A stretch of 50,992 nucleotides of DNA from NCBI GenBank assembly GCA_021029095.1, contig JAJOHG010000181.1:1-50992 (forward strand), written 5' to 3'. Of this stretch, positions 1 through 11,402 are shown piece after piece. The stretch comes from Phellopilus nigrolimitatus (taxonomy: Eukaryota; Basidiomycota; Agaricomycetes; Hymenochaetales; Hymenochaetaceae). Below the pieces are notes generated by a model. That model did not search any database. It saw only the letters and a list, made by a program, of their open reading frames with translations, and had not been told where the DNA came from. The translations under genes and the position numbers were made by a program. Position 1 is the stretch's first letter. Each line of letters starts with the position of its first letter.

Positions 1-2
1 CA

Positions 3-416
3 AAGTTTTTTGAATTGACTCATGCCGCGCTCGGTAGTCACGAAGCTCGCAAAGCAGCCTGGCATATAGCGCTCATCGCCGTTAGTCCGGAGAGGCAGAA
101 TCGAGGTATTGGCCGCCGTCTCTTGAATGCAGTGCTTCAGAAGGTACATTTTAAAGCCGATTTTGAAATCTTTGCGCCAACATGATTTTCTTGAGCTAGG
201 CAGACACAGGGAACGCGAGAGCGTGTCTTGAAGTAAACAACGACATTTAGTATGTACCTACTTCTATTTTTCGATATTCTGGTGTTTAAAATGATCTTTC
301 GCTTGCAGGTTCGTGTTTTCTCGGAATTCGGGTTTCGCGTGAAAGCGACGAAAAACTTCTCGAGCTATCAGGGCGGCTTTCCTCTTTTCTGCATGCTCAG
401 GGAACCTAGACGTTGA
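3..416 (+). CDS. GNAT-family N-acetyltransferase, 3' part
   Basis: The reading frame is open from the window edge, so the N-terminus is missing. Exon 3-143 encodes the acetyl-CoA binding motif A (AVSPERQNRGIGRRLL, the Q/RxxGxG/A signature) after a beta-strand (WHIALI). A 56-nt intron (144-199) leads to exon 200-232 (ADTGNARACLE), matching the conserved LE strand after motif A. A second intron (233-308, donor GTAAAC) leads to exon 309-416 (VRVFSEFGFRVK, then FCMLREPRR and stop), the usual C-terminal 'FYEKLGF' strand. GNAT enzymes move an acetyl group from acetyl-CoA to an amine; the substrate here cannot be told. The second splice is less certain: without it the frame stops at 248-250, and the spliced form is about six residues short between LE and the FGF strand. 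Confidence 0.72.
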
Positions 417-2819
417 GGAGATTCTCCAAAAGACGCGCATCTTCCGTGATATAACTATTTGCATACCATGGTTTTCGATCTTCAGTGATTCAATCGACAA
501 TCAGCATAATAATACTTATACGTAGCCCGTGTTCACGCGATATCCACCAAACCCTGACCCTTATACTTTTCTTGGGGCCTCCTTTCCTTATACTCAAGTT
601 TACAGGCGTTAATACACAGTCTTCAGTCTTCCGCCGTCTTTTCTGAAACGACATGATTCTGACATTTGGAATGCCCTTTTTTCTCTCGAAGTCTCATTAT
701 TATTTGACCTTTCCCCCATCATTTGCTTGTCCCATTTCTCAGTCGGGGCTACGATTATGAAAGAGCATGGCGTCAACATGGGAAAGTCCTCGGGAGCTTG
801 TGGAAAATCGATTTCGCTATTTTACATGGGCACCATAGTCCTGAACTGTATGGCGACGAGCTTGTGCTTTACATAAATTAGCTGTACATGGCTTTAACGC
901 GCTGGTAGATGCGTAATGTCCGTGTACTCTAGATCTGATCAACTTAAACTGTTAACCTAAAATCCGATTCTCAAACTATAATATGTTTCAAAAGCGGAGA
1001 GCTTGAGCTCTCGGCTCCTTCTTACAGAGCAACGCTCATAGCGTAGAACGGTTGTACAAATTCCTCTATCTACACCAGCAGCTTTCTTTACCTTTTCTAG
1101 TCTTTTTCTTCTCACTTCTTGAGAACTTACTACAGCTATTCATGCCGTATTTCCACGGGAGGCACTCTAGCGCTTAGTGAAGCCGCTTCAATTTTGGGAG
1201 CCCGTGGATGTCCATGTGTCCTGTCTTCCGAACGTCTACTTTCTGAACACGTGAACAAAAATTTCGAATCACTTGACATCATGAGCCCCTGTATGGTAAT
1301 TAAAAGCTAATAATTATAGCTTGGTTAAAATTATGGAATAAGGTAATAATCGTAGGCATACGCTTAGGATTGTAGCCGCCGATGTACGACGTGGCTGCAA
1401 GCCTGAGACCAAGCATTTAAGGGGAGGAATTGTATGTCAAAATAGGCTCAGAATTGGGCAAATTGATTTTACTGGAAACCCAACACGGAACTGTTACCTG
1501 AAAAGCGTTCAATTATCTTGACAAGCAAGATAGCGACCCCGTAACAATGAGAAACGTTGCTCTTACGTTTTTACGGGTTTCAAAGCAGCAGATAACGGCC
1601 GTCGGTGTGTTCGGTAAAAGGACTTGCATGACGAAGTCAGAGCCGAAGTTACGAGAGGCAGGAATGTTTACGCAAGCTGCTAGAGAGTCTGAACATTTTG
1701 CCATGGTAAAAAATCTAAAGCACCGGTTTAGTGTCTCTCCGTGTATGCTGTATTGACCGGATCATAAGAGATATCGGTACTTACCATGTTCGTTGGTCTC
1801 GAAGATACGCGGACGGAAGCACTCGAAAGTGTGTGGTGATCCGAGGAATTAACAAAATTAAGAGCAGACCCGTACCAACAAATTGTACTTCTCATCCGCT
1901 CCATGTCATGCGAAGTCACATTAGCTGATGGAGAATGATAGGATTAAGAGACGCATATAACTCAAACCCGAGCTTCTTTTTCTTCTTCGGTGTTTACGAG
2001 AAGCTTATAATCCAAAGTTCGCGGCCCATAGTCCAAGCTGGTCGGATGTTTACATATACGACTTGAGCAGATACTGATGGTGAGTAAAAATAGGGCCTAT
2101 CGTTTTCAATTGCAAAGCGGCGGAGAAGTGAGGCTGTGATATGAGAAGGATCAAGGATCACACATATTGTTGCCCGGACGCACAGACACGATGTATGTAC
2201 CGCCCATAGCTTCTCATGAAGCACTATTTGGAGCTCCAAGCCCCATCTCGATTTGATGACTTGATACAGCGTAGTTTGTTCTTCTGTTGAAGACTTCATG
2301 CGCCTCGTTCTTGGCGCAAGCCTGCTGACATTCTGTGACAAGGAAATGGAACTAAGAGCTTGAAGAGGACACCGACGATCAACCGCGGGTAATACTGTGC
2401 AATCGGATCAGTATATTGGTGTATTATGCGGCTTATGTCTTAAAATAAATTTTTCGGACTCTGTGTGCTTACCTATACTATCTGACGGACAATTCCATGA
2501 CATCGCTACCCGCGCCTGCGCCGCGTCCATTGTCTCGTACTGCCTTGCATTCAAAGCCATGCCAGTATTGACTCGACCTCTTGGTCGCCAGCCTCCGTAG
2601 AACAAGTCCCGTTTCTATTTCGAGTTAGGAGTGTACTCCTTTTCGTCGTGAATAATTTTAATTCCCAGAACCTGTAAGACCGACCCGCCAGGTATAAGAG
2701 AATCTGGCACGCGGAAGTCTAATGAAAACTGGCGGCGAAATAACGCGCTAGTTCGATCAGTTGCTCGACGAGCAGAGCAATGAAGTATATTTGCATCCTG
2801 TAAATTCGCAACAAAAGTT
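417..2819. other. Gene-poor interval
   Basis: Only short, unsupported frames occur here. A 115-codon minus-strand frame (1994-2341) and shorter frames around 1550-1930 show no family motif, and I found no splice pattern joining them. I see no transposon ends or RNA gene. The stretch lies between the GNAT gene and the decayed LtrA-like copy. Confidence 0.5.
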
Positions 2820-4764
2820 AAGTATAGTAACTCGTTTCACTGCGATAATTAGACACCCAGATAAGGAGAACGTACAGCTGTGAATCCGCCGCGAGAGCGT
2901 AGACCTTTGCGTTTTCGAACTTCTGGAAATTCACATCAATTCTAATTCTTACGCCGGTATACATGACAAAGAGCACGATGTCATCGCTGCCTAGAACCAG
3001 TCTGCTGATCCCCCGACCCATTCATATCTATCTGCTGATAAGCGATGAAGATGAGTTTCTAAGATGAAGTAACGAAGAGACAGATGGCGCAGTTATAATC
3101 AAAATAATAGAAATGACGAGATGGATGTAAGGGTGCGCTTACCTGAAGGCCATCAAATTATCAGACACATAACCCTAAAATGCAGGAGAACGGCCCTTTC
3201 ATAGAGAAAAGAAAAAGATCGAGTTAGGACAACGACGGTACGCATCAAAGATTAACCCTTGTGTAACATAGGAGAAGGATCGCTTACCCTAGTAGCATAG
3301 AAATAAAGCGCCGGTGCGGCACCAGACTTTATTGGTGGAGGAACAGCAACAACGCGCGGCAGCTTCCCAACTTAATTCCCTTGATCGTCCTAAAGAATAA
3401 AGTAAAATCAGTATCAGTATGACCATCGCGCATACAGTGACCAAGATACCATTTACACTGAACGTCCTATCCACGTTACCGTCAATAGTGTACTGATCTT
3501 GTCGATCCCGCCACCGAGGGTGATGATAAAGACGGTTGAAATGCGCTCAAAGAGCGCTTGCACCATGTAGCGCACGCGTCCCGGCATGCTAGCACTGATA
3601 AAGAGCGCTGTGGGTTCGACAACGCGAGGGATAAGCCACACGATGATTTTTGCGGTGTGCACGCCGCGGGAGTGGTAGTCGCAGTAACAGACTGCGAAGA
3701 AAAAGACTGCGGCTATGTACACGATGAATGCACCACGCAGTATACGTCGACCATTGCCAAGGTTGTAACGTGCTTGCTTGTTCGGAACGTGATACAGAAC
3801 ATGAAAGGAATTCAGAGGTATTGTTTAACTTCATCATCATGACGTCGCATAGAAAAATTACCTTACCTTATCCATAAGATACTGGGCGAGAAGTACGATC
3901 CCACTAATACCCATCGCGACCTGAAATTCGTCGCCACGATGTCCTCCTGAGTCTATCCATCTAGCATTAATATACGCGAAATATCTTCCTCGCTATTGTT
4001 GCTCCCGATACCGTTGTACACGTCAAAGTTGCCTATAAACGCGGTGAGTGCACAGAATACAAGCAGCTGGAGGAGTACGAAGAACAAATGAAGCCAAGAA
4101 CGTTGACGAAAGCGCACATTATACGCAACCTGATTTGCCTAAACCCACCACACCATTGAGAAGAAGCTGAGGTACAAGAGTACACTCTGTGGGATGTAAG
4201 ACATAGTTCAATTGTTGAGCTGGTTTACAACTTACCGATATATCGACAACAGGCGTTCCATCACTGTATTCCCGGAAGTGTGAAGGTCTAAATATCGTCT
4301 GTATGTGAAGGAAGCAGGGCTTACTTTAGATAAAGAAGGCGGTGTCATCGCAATTTCTAGCATCTGAAAATCAAGTGCACTTGAACTTTAAGAAACCGTC
4401 ATAGAATGAACCGAAAACTGCTAACCAGGTCACTCCATAGCAATTCAGAAATGAAGCCTCTGATCTCATCAGGATGGTATTGCTGCACCCAACATAAGTT
4501 GCGCTGGCAGTTTCTACTGTTACCGGAGTTAACTCTGGTTCATAATTATTTGTTTCTTCCGGTCTTTCGACAAAAGGTGATTTCAAGAGGGGCATGAGAC
4601 TTGACTTTCGTTTCTCGTAGAGAGATCGACTATTTCGAGCAAGATTCAAGGTTAGACGTATCACAAAAAGCCATGGGAAACGCACTCATCGTCCGCATGT
4701 GCGACTCGTTTCGCAGTGTGGAAGATGGCCTTCGGTGGGCGCGAGCTTCAGGTTCGGAAGACAT
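2820..4764 (-). pseudogene. Decayed LtrA-like membrane protein copy
   Basis: This is a broken paralogue of the intact gene at 29606-32696. The start is recognisable (MSSEP at 4764, as in the intact copy). Homologous blocks follow in order: SLYEKRKSSL and KSPFVERPEE (about 4630-4560), QYHPDEIRGF and LLWSDL (about 4460-4400), MLEIAMT (about 4365), the strand ending SFFSMVWWV (about 4150), MPGRVRY and STVFIITLGGGIDKI (about 3590-3490), a hydrophobic stretch (about 3470-3380), and ISRLVLG near 3010. Disablements seen: the exon 1/exon 2 junction near 4683-4620 does not keep frame; a TAG at 4139-4141 replaces the second Trp of the intact copy's WWVW; the frame breaks near 3385; and the coding between about 3290 and 3030 is too short to hold the two exons present in the intact gene. 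The C-terminal tail was not found. It is probably non-functional. Confidence 0.8.
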
Positions 4765-5431
4765 GGTACAGTATGTGTGCATCGAGGAACAGCACGGAGT
4801 TTAACCATGTCCCAAAGAGATCTTTATGTGCGATATTCCATGGTAGAGGTCAGTTCTAGCGCAGCGCCCATGTTGTCCTGGCGCACCGTTCGAGCCCGAC
4901 GTCTTGCTAAAGTGCGATACTCTGGAAGCCGATACCGCGCAAGAGCTTAATGAGTACATAGGGCTTGAATTCTATCATTCAACGTCCGCCCAAATTTCGA
5001 TATGAACAGTGGCAACAGCTTTAGCTCTTCGAGAAGGTTGAGGTAACGGAAAGATACTAAATAGCAAGTGTTTGGGCGGTGTTGGCTGTTACATAACAGC
5101 TGAGTCAGAATAATTTAAAAGCGTGCCGACATCGATACATTCGGCACGAAACAGTCGCGTCCAGTCGGCGACGCGACCGCCGCTCGTCGTCGCCCGTCAT
5201 CATCTCATAACATGCATTTCTTTCAAGTTTCTTCTCTGGCCCGATTTCCAGCTATCTGCGACCGCGTAGAATCGGCATACCGCCCTGGCAAATTTCACCA
5301 CCCGTCAAGCGGTGTACGCAACCTGCTTTCTTTTACTGGGGTTCACATTCAGGCTGGTAGGCTTGCGCAGCGCGGATCGTTTAAGTGAATCTATGTCGAA
5401 TAACGAGCTCAAGTCTGAGAATGACTCAGCC
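4765..5431. other. Intergenic, divergent promoters
   Basis: This lies between the minus-strand LtrA relic and the plus-strand NAD(P)-binding gene. Short frames occur (for example 4699-4950) but none has recognisable content. A GC-rich patch at about 5120-5200 (GCGACGCGACCGCCG) is the only compositional feature noticed. Confidence 0.5.
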
Positions 5432-6309
5432 ATGAAGCTCATATTGACAGGTGCGACGGGTGCAGGTGCGTTTCCCTTTAAAAAAATTATCAACAAATCT
5501 GACTTACCGCAATAATGCACACCCATCGCTAGCCGGACTCGAAATCATCCGGACAGCCATCGCAAACCCTGCCGTTTCGCAAATAACCGTCCTCTCGCGA
5601 CGCGCTCTTCCCTCCTCCATCCCTCCGTCCAATAAAGTCGTACACATTCCGCACACCGACTTCGCGTCATATCCTCCTGAGCTCCTCGCACGGCTCGCAG
5701 GCCACGGGGCGTGTATCTGGGCACTCGGTGTCAGTCAACGTGGGATGGACGAGGAGGCGTATACACACATCACGCACGACTACCCGCTGGCGGCTCTGCA
5801 GGCACTCGACGAAGCTGGCGTTCGGGGTGCCGATGGTCAGCTGAGGTTTGTCTACTTCAGTGGGGCGGGAGCGGACGCGGAGGGGAAGAGCAGGTTCTTA
5901 TTTGGCCGGGTAAAGGTAGAAATCAAATTCACTCAATTTGACCTTCCGAATAAATCGGACTCAATGTGTACAGGGTCTCGCCGAGAAGGATCTATCTGCT
6001 TATGTTTCTTCATCGACCTCCCCATCGCCCTCCTCTCAGACTTCTCTTCATGTGTTCAATCTCCGACCAGGCTATTTCTTCCCCTCGAACCTGGAGGACG
6101 CCGCTGCCCTCCGCTCTCGAGGGGCGCGCGCCCTTCACATTGTCATGCGCCCCTTCCTCGGGGCTGTTATGCCGTCCATTGCCACTGACATTGGGGACCT
6201 GGCGCACTTCGCTATGGAGGCTGCGAAAGGACAAGCCGGAGCTGGGGCAACATTTACAAACAAGCAAATGAAGGAGCTCTTGGAGAAACGGAAGAATAGT
6301 GAAAGCTAG
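5432..6309 (+). CDS. NAD(P)-binding Rossmann-fold protein (atypical SDR/epimerase-like)
   Basis: Three exons (5432-5465, 5533-5915, 5974-6309) give 250 aa. The start is chosen because MKLILTGATGA opens directly into the Rossmann glycine motif; the first intron splits it and splicing restores TGATGAAGLEII. Further support is the second strand with arginines for a phosphate (ITVLSRRALP), a WALGVS strand, FVYFSGAGAD, and RVKGLAEK where the usual helix Lys lies, followed by NLRPGYFFPS. All three pieces keep phase. The protein resembles the short fungal NAD(P)-binding family related to nucleoside-sugar epimerases and FMP52/HTATIP2-type proteins. It is probably a soluble oxidoreductase-like or NADPH-sensing protein; the substrate is unknown. 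There is no transmembrane segment. It stands alone, not clustered with pathway genes. Confidence 0.82.
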
Positions 6310-7790
6310 AGCTAACGGGATGGCAAGGATAGTAACTTAAAGACTAAAATTTCAGATCTATTTACTCGCAGGATCAACTATATTCTGTTCTATTAGCTGG
6401 AACTAAATTGTATAAAGGCACAATCCTGACGGACGCGACGGCTCTCCGGATTCTGATCTCAACAGCCGTGTTTCTCGGTCCTGCGATCTAGCTCGCAATC
6501 CTGACGACATTTCTTCACGAAGTTGCTCGAGCGCATCTCGACCTCCATAGTCTGGTCCATGCCAAACCAGGATGGCCACAATTCCAATTCTTCCCGTAGT
6601 GCCGCGTAAATATGAAGGAAACTGTCCGGATGTGCCCGACATTCCCTCCTTCCCGCGGAAATTGAATGATCGTCGCCCGAACTTTAAATTCTAATTCAAT
6701 ATGCGTACATTTACTTCAAATGTTTTTCAAACGGCGAAAACCAATCACCCTTTATCTATGATTGTTTCGCAAAGCCTTCCGCTACAGGATTGGCTGCTCA
6801 GGCTGCTGTGGAGTGATGAAGCAGCCATGCAGCGATGGCATGGACTTGCACGAGCCGGGTTCAACGCTGCCTGCCGCGGCGGCAGCGGCTTCCATGATCT
6901 GAACTTGAGAGAAAATGCTATACGGCAGATACTTACTCGTCTGATCAGTATACCACATTCAACATCTGCCTAGAGCGCTAATGGGTGCTTGGCGATTTTT
7001 GAAATTGGTAATTTCCATGCTTTTCGGTTTGAAACAGCAATTGGAAATGACATGAAGAGCCTTGGATTGGCACTCGGACATCTTGATAAGATATCTGGTA
7101 AAGTCAGGGCTTTGAATTAACATGAGGTGATTCTCATGTGTTCCTTCCCAGCCATCCAAGCAATGTTAGTCCAACGTTTTTCTCTTCTTCTAAGAAGCAT
7201 GTCGCTCCGCAGTTACACATTCTCCTGTGAAAGGAATCCAAACGTCAGTGGGAAGATTTCTAGCGGCTTGGCTGGCATAAGCGGAAGTTCTGCAGCGTGC
7301 ATGGTCCAAATTTAGCATGAAAAAGCTTGTGGCTTGGTTAGCGAGGCGAGCAAGAGGTCTGGTCGTGCGCCTAAACGCAAAGAAGAACTTGGCGACTTGG
7401 TTGGCAAAAAAGTGAAGCGGGTAAGATTTCTTGTCGTGTGCATATATCAAATGAGAAGCGAAAGCCTCATCTCGGAGTGAAATTTAACGAAGCTCAGAGT
7501 CACCGCGGTACTTAGGACGTGCGAATCGGGTTGAGTAAAAAGATAGTGCTCGGGCATCAAAGGCAGTCCGCCATTGTCGTTTCAACTCGTGCATTTCACT
7601 GATGCGTACTCTTATTTCCCTCGGGCCTTCATATCGTGAGGGGTCGGGGGAGGCGGGGAATCAGTCGGAGAAAGAGAGGAGTTAACCAAAGAACGAAGTA
7701 TAAAGACACGTCCTCGATAGCGACGTAGATTTGAGACTACAAGTGTCCTGTGTCGTTTGCTCGATACACCACATTCTCCAAAAGAAGATA
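6310..7790. other. Intergenic interval
   Basis: No gene could be supported. Short frames on both strands (such as 6701-6973 and 7190-7450) lack motifs and join to nothing. The last 150 bases are the likely promoter and leader of the phosphotransferase gene, including a purine-rich block at 7625-7690. Confidence 0.45.
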
Positions 7791-10700
7791 ATGCCTGGCC
7801 TTCTGTTGCAGAGCGTCATTGGCAGGGTGCGAAACACGCCGACTCGGACGTACACCGACACCGTCGAGCGGAGCCCGTTCGGGGACGGAAATGACGCCGT
7901 CAGTGACTGTGACAAGCACGGCGGCGCCCACGTGCGTGTGCGCTGCGTCAGCAGAAGCGAGCCGGAAAAGGAAAAAAGGCTAACATTAGCGAAGAAGACG
8001 CCCTCCGTCCGGATCCATGACCTGCTTAGACTCTCGCTTGACTCCTGCCTACGTACTCTCCTCTTCCCGCCCCCGCCGTCGCCGCCCATCAGCGACAGCG
8101 ACAGCGATACCGAGGTCGACAGTGACAGCGATTCTTCCATCGTGGCGCACTCTCCAGGAAGCTATGATTTCACGCACTGGCGCATGCCGGGCGAGGATGA
8201 CCAGGGCCAGGCTGCGCGCCGGGCCCTGTATGAGTACGCCCCCGATAGCGACACCGAAGACGACTTCGAGAGTGGCGACGTCGACAATTTCAAGGACCCG
8301 AGAATCACGCCGGGCGCATCGACTTCGGCTGAACCACAGTCCCTTCGCCTCGAGTGGGATTGGGACATCGACGTTGCAGACCGTGCTCGCGAGGCAAAGC
8401 ATGATGGTGGAGACACGTCATTCCAGGTCGATCGTCGCGTGATGCGCGACATCGTCAAGGAGCATATGGGCGCCGAAGTTGCGCGCATCCGCTTCATCTC
8501 GTCTGGTGAGTTAACTTACGCATCGTGTGTCAATGTCGGTCTTTCTGACGTTTGCCGTCGCTTGCATTGGTTCTTTTTCGCGCATATATCTTCCTTCTTT
8601 GTCGCTATTTCTCGCTTTCGCTAAGCAGGAACGTTCCACAAGGCCTATCTTGTCACTTTAGAGACTACAGAGACGCTCATCGCACGCGTTGCACGACGTT
8701 TCATGCCTCGCCTCAAGACCGAGTCTGAGGTCGCCACCATGGCATATCTTCGCGAGCATACGAAGATTCCAGTCCCAGAGGTCTATGCTTGGGACGGCAA
8801 TCCGTACAATCGCCTTGGGGGAGAATGGATCCTGATGAGTAGGGTGAGTACACTTGCATCTGATTCTTTGTCACCCCGCTCCCTTGAAGCGCTACTCCCT
8901 TACGCCACATCTATCAAACATTCCTCCCATGCGATTCCTTCACACCTGTCTATGATTAATCTGGGGTGGCGCATTTTCCTTCTTTTCACCTTATCGTGCA
9001 AAGTCGTTATCCGCAGGTTGTTGCGGTGGCGTCGGAGATGCGGGGTGAGCGCCCGGTTTATGTCGAGTTACGCGTGTATGCGGGGAAACGGTTAATGTGC
9101 CTGCGCGCTGCACGCCACCCGAGTGTCCCCGGTGGGCGACACTAGCTCATGATTTCAGCTACTTTCCAATTTTGGTTCATCTGCATCGCTCCTTGTCATG
9201 TCCCGAGCCCAGACTGCCTTGGTTTCTTCTTCTTCGATGACTTCTCGGCGTCACACGTTCATTGACTTATTCGAAGTTCTTCTTTCTATTCTATCTTTAT
9301 TATGCGTTTATACTACAGATTTACTGACATACAATTACTTGCAGGCTTCAGGCATACCACTTCGAAAGGTGTACCATTCGATGCCGCTCGAGCAACTCGT
9401 CGCCCTCCTTCGTAACCTTGCGGAACTACTGATGCCGCTGTTTGGGCACAGGTTCTCTCACATCGGTAGCTTGTACTCCGGGGAGGGAAAGTTTAATTCC
9501 GAAGTGAAGGTTTCGACGAGCGAAGAAGGCACAGATATCAAAATTGGCAAAGAAGACCACGAACACGTTCTGACGCCTACTCTCGCATCTGTCGCCCGTA
9601 CAAGTTCCGTCGACTTCGCGTTTGGGTCCTCGCTCCCGACGCCCACGCGCACCCCATCGATGTCTACCATAGGACTTCCTACTCCCAGGCCTGGCAAAAC
9701 TCAATTCTCTGCGCTGTCAATGACGCCAACCAGTCTATCCCGTTCCGCCACAGTCATGAACCTTCCTCATCGTGCACTGTCCTTACCTTCCGCACCAGCG
9801 CAGAGATTCCACGTTGGGCCGATTATCTCCTGGCCGTTCTTCGGCTCGCACCGCGGTGAGCTCTCGCACACGTCCTTCCCGCCGGAGGTCGAGCGTGGGC
9901 CGTGGGTGACGGGCGCGGCATACGCGCGGGCGTGCGCAAACCGCGAAGTGCTCGGCGTCGCACGTGAGAATGAGGGCCGAGCAAAGCCTCACCGGCTGCA
10001 TCTTGACCCAGACGACGTCGTTCCGCGGGGCGCGAAGGGCAATAGCAAGAAGGGTGAATATGTATGGGGTTACGGGTTCGTGCGACGCGCTCGGCTGGCC
10101 GGGTATGGGGAGGGCGACGAGGATGAGGACGACGAAGACGTACGGGAGGGCGGCTCGGAAACTCCATCTGACGACCGGGATGATTCAGATGAAGAGTCGA
10201 GCTCTGGCAGTCCCTCGCCGAGTATCGGCTCGGACGTCGACGAGGATGTGATGTACCGCGACTACCGGCGTTTCCAGCGGAGTACCTTTCTAGTCGCCGA
10301 GCTCTCTAAACGCGAGAAACGTGTACGGAACGAAATGGACCGGTGGCGGAAATGCATGGGCGCGCTAGAAGGCGTGCTTAAAGAGGTGATCGAGAAGGCT
10401 AAAGGGAGCGATGGCGTTAGCAGCCGTAGCGAGGATGAGGGGATGGAGATGTTCAGTCTGGACTGCCACGACCTGAGTCTCGACAATGTGTTTGTGGACT
10501 GAAAAAGATCCCTCGAAGATTGTGAGTGCTCTTATTTTTCTATCATCGGTGAAAGTAAGGTATTAATGATATCTTTCACAGTCTTGCATAATCGACTGGG
10601 AATCGACCACAACACGTCCGCTCTGGGCCTGCGCCCACCTCCCCTCATTCCTCTTGTCCTCACCGTTCTCCTCCAATCTGTTCCGCAAAGCCATCGCTTC

Positions 10701-11235
10701 GCTTCCGGCAGACCGCTTCCCCCATGCAAATGAATGGCTCCTCCTCGAACGCGCGGGCGCGCCACTGCGCTACGCGCACAAGTGCGTAGAGTGGGATGGC
10801 TGGGAGGAGGGGCTCGTCGGGAGCATCCTCGGCGCAGTCGAGTCTACTGAAGCGGAGGATGCGCACGCTCCGCTCGCCTTTCCCGGCGCGTTCGCGCTCG
10901 CGCAAGCAGAGCCGAAAGAGTTCTGGGAAGAGGATGGGTGGGAGGAGCCGCTCGTGGCGCAGATGCGGTTGAGCTTCAGCTGTATCGCGGAAAGCGGGGC
11001 GGGCGCGCTGCCTCACCCACTCGCCGGCGCTCGCGCTCGCGGAGGAGACATTAGCCCATCAGCGGTGCACGACTTGCGACGCATGAGCCAGGGCTCTGCG
11101 GCAGAGGAGCTTGAGCGAGAGAGGATGCTGAACGTGCAGGGCGATATATGTGGCGGTCGAGGTGGTGAACTCGGACGAAGGCTCGAGGCGTGGTTGATAG
11201 AGACCTCTCCTGAGAGGGTGACGAAAAGCGTATGA
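7791..11235 (+). CDS. APH/kinase-like phosphotransferase, with one-base frame break
   Basis: Four exons (7791-8505, 8629-8843, 9345-10521, 10582-11235) give about 919 aa if one base at 10500 is disregarded. After an acidic Ser/Asp-rich N-terminus comes the nucleotide-binding lobe (SSGTFHKAYLV, ETLIARVARR, then IPVPEVYAWD and GGEWILMSR), GIPLRKVYHSM, a helix ending LLMPLFGHRFSHIG, a long low-complexity insert, GPIISWPFFGSHRGEL, and the catalytic loop HDLSLDNVFVD. The frame then meets TGA at 10500-10502. Skipping T10500 gives EKDPSKI, splices (10522-10581) into SCIIDWESTTTRPLW, the metal-binding Asp segment of the family, and runs to a normal stop; the coding total is then an exact multiple of three. 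The family phosphorylates small molecules or proteins; the substrate is unknown. The 501-nt second intron (8844-9344) is unusually long and might hide another exon. The exact start is uncertain. Confidence 0.75.
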
Positions 11236-11402
11236 TGACTTCTTCTTTTCCTTCTTCTGCTTGGGCAATTTGTATCTTCAGGTATGTGCAGTAGGCACGA
11301 TTGTATCATGTGAACATTAATTATAAATCGATAGACGCGAGGCAGAATAATTAATAGAGCTTTTTCTGATTGAGATGTCGTTTTTCGCATAAGGCGTGTT
11401 AT

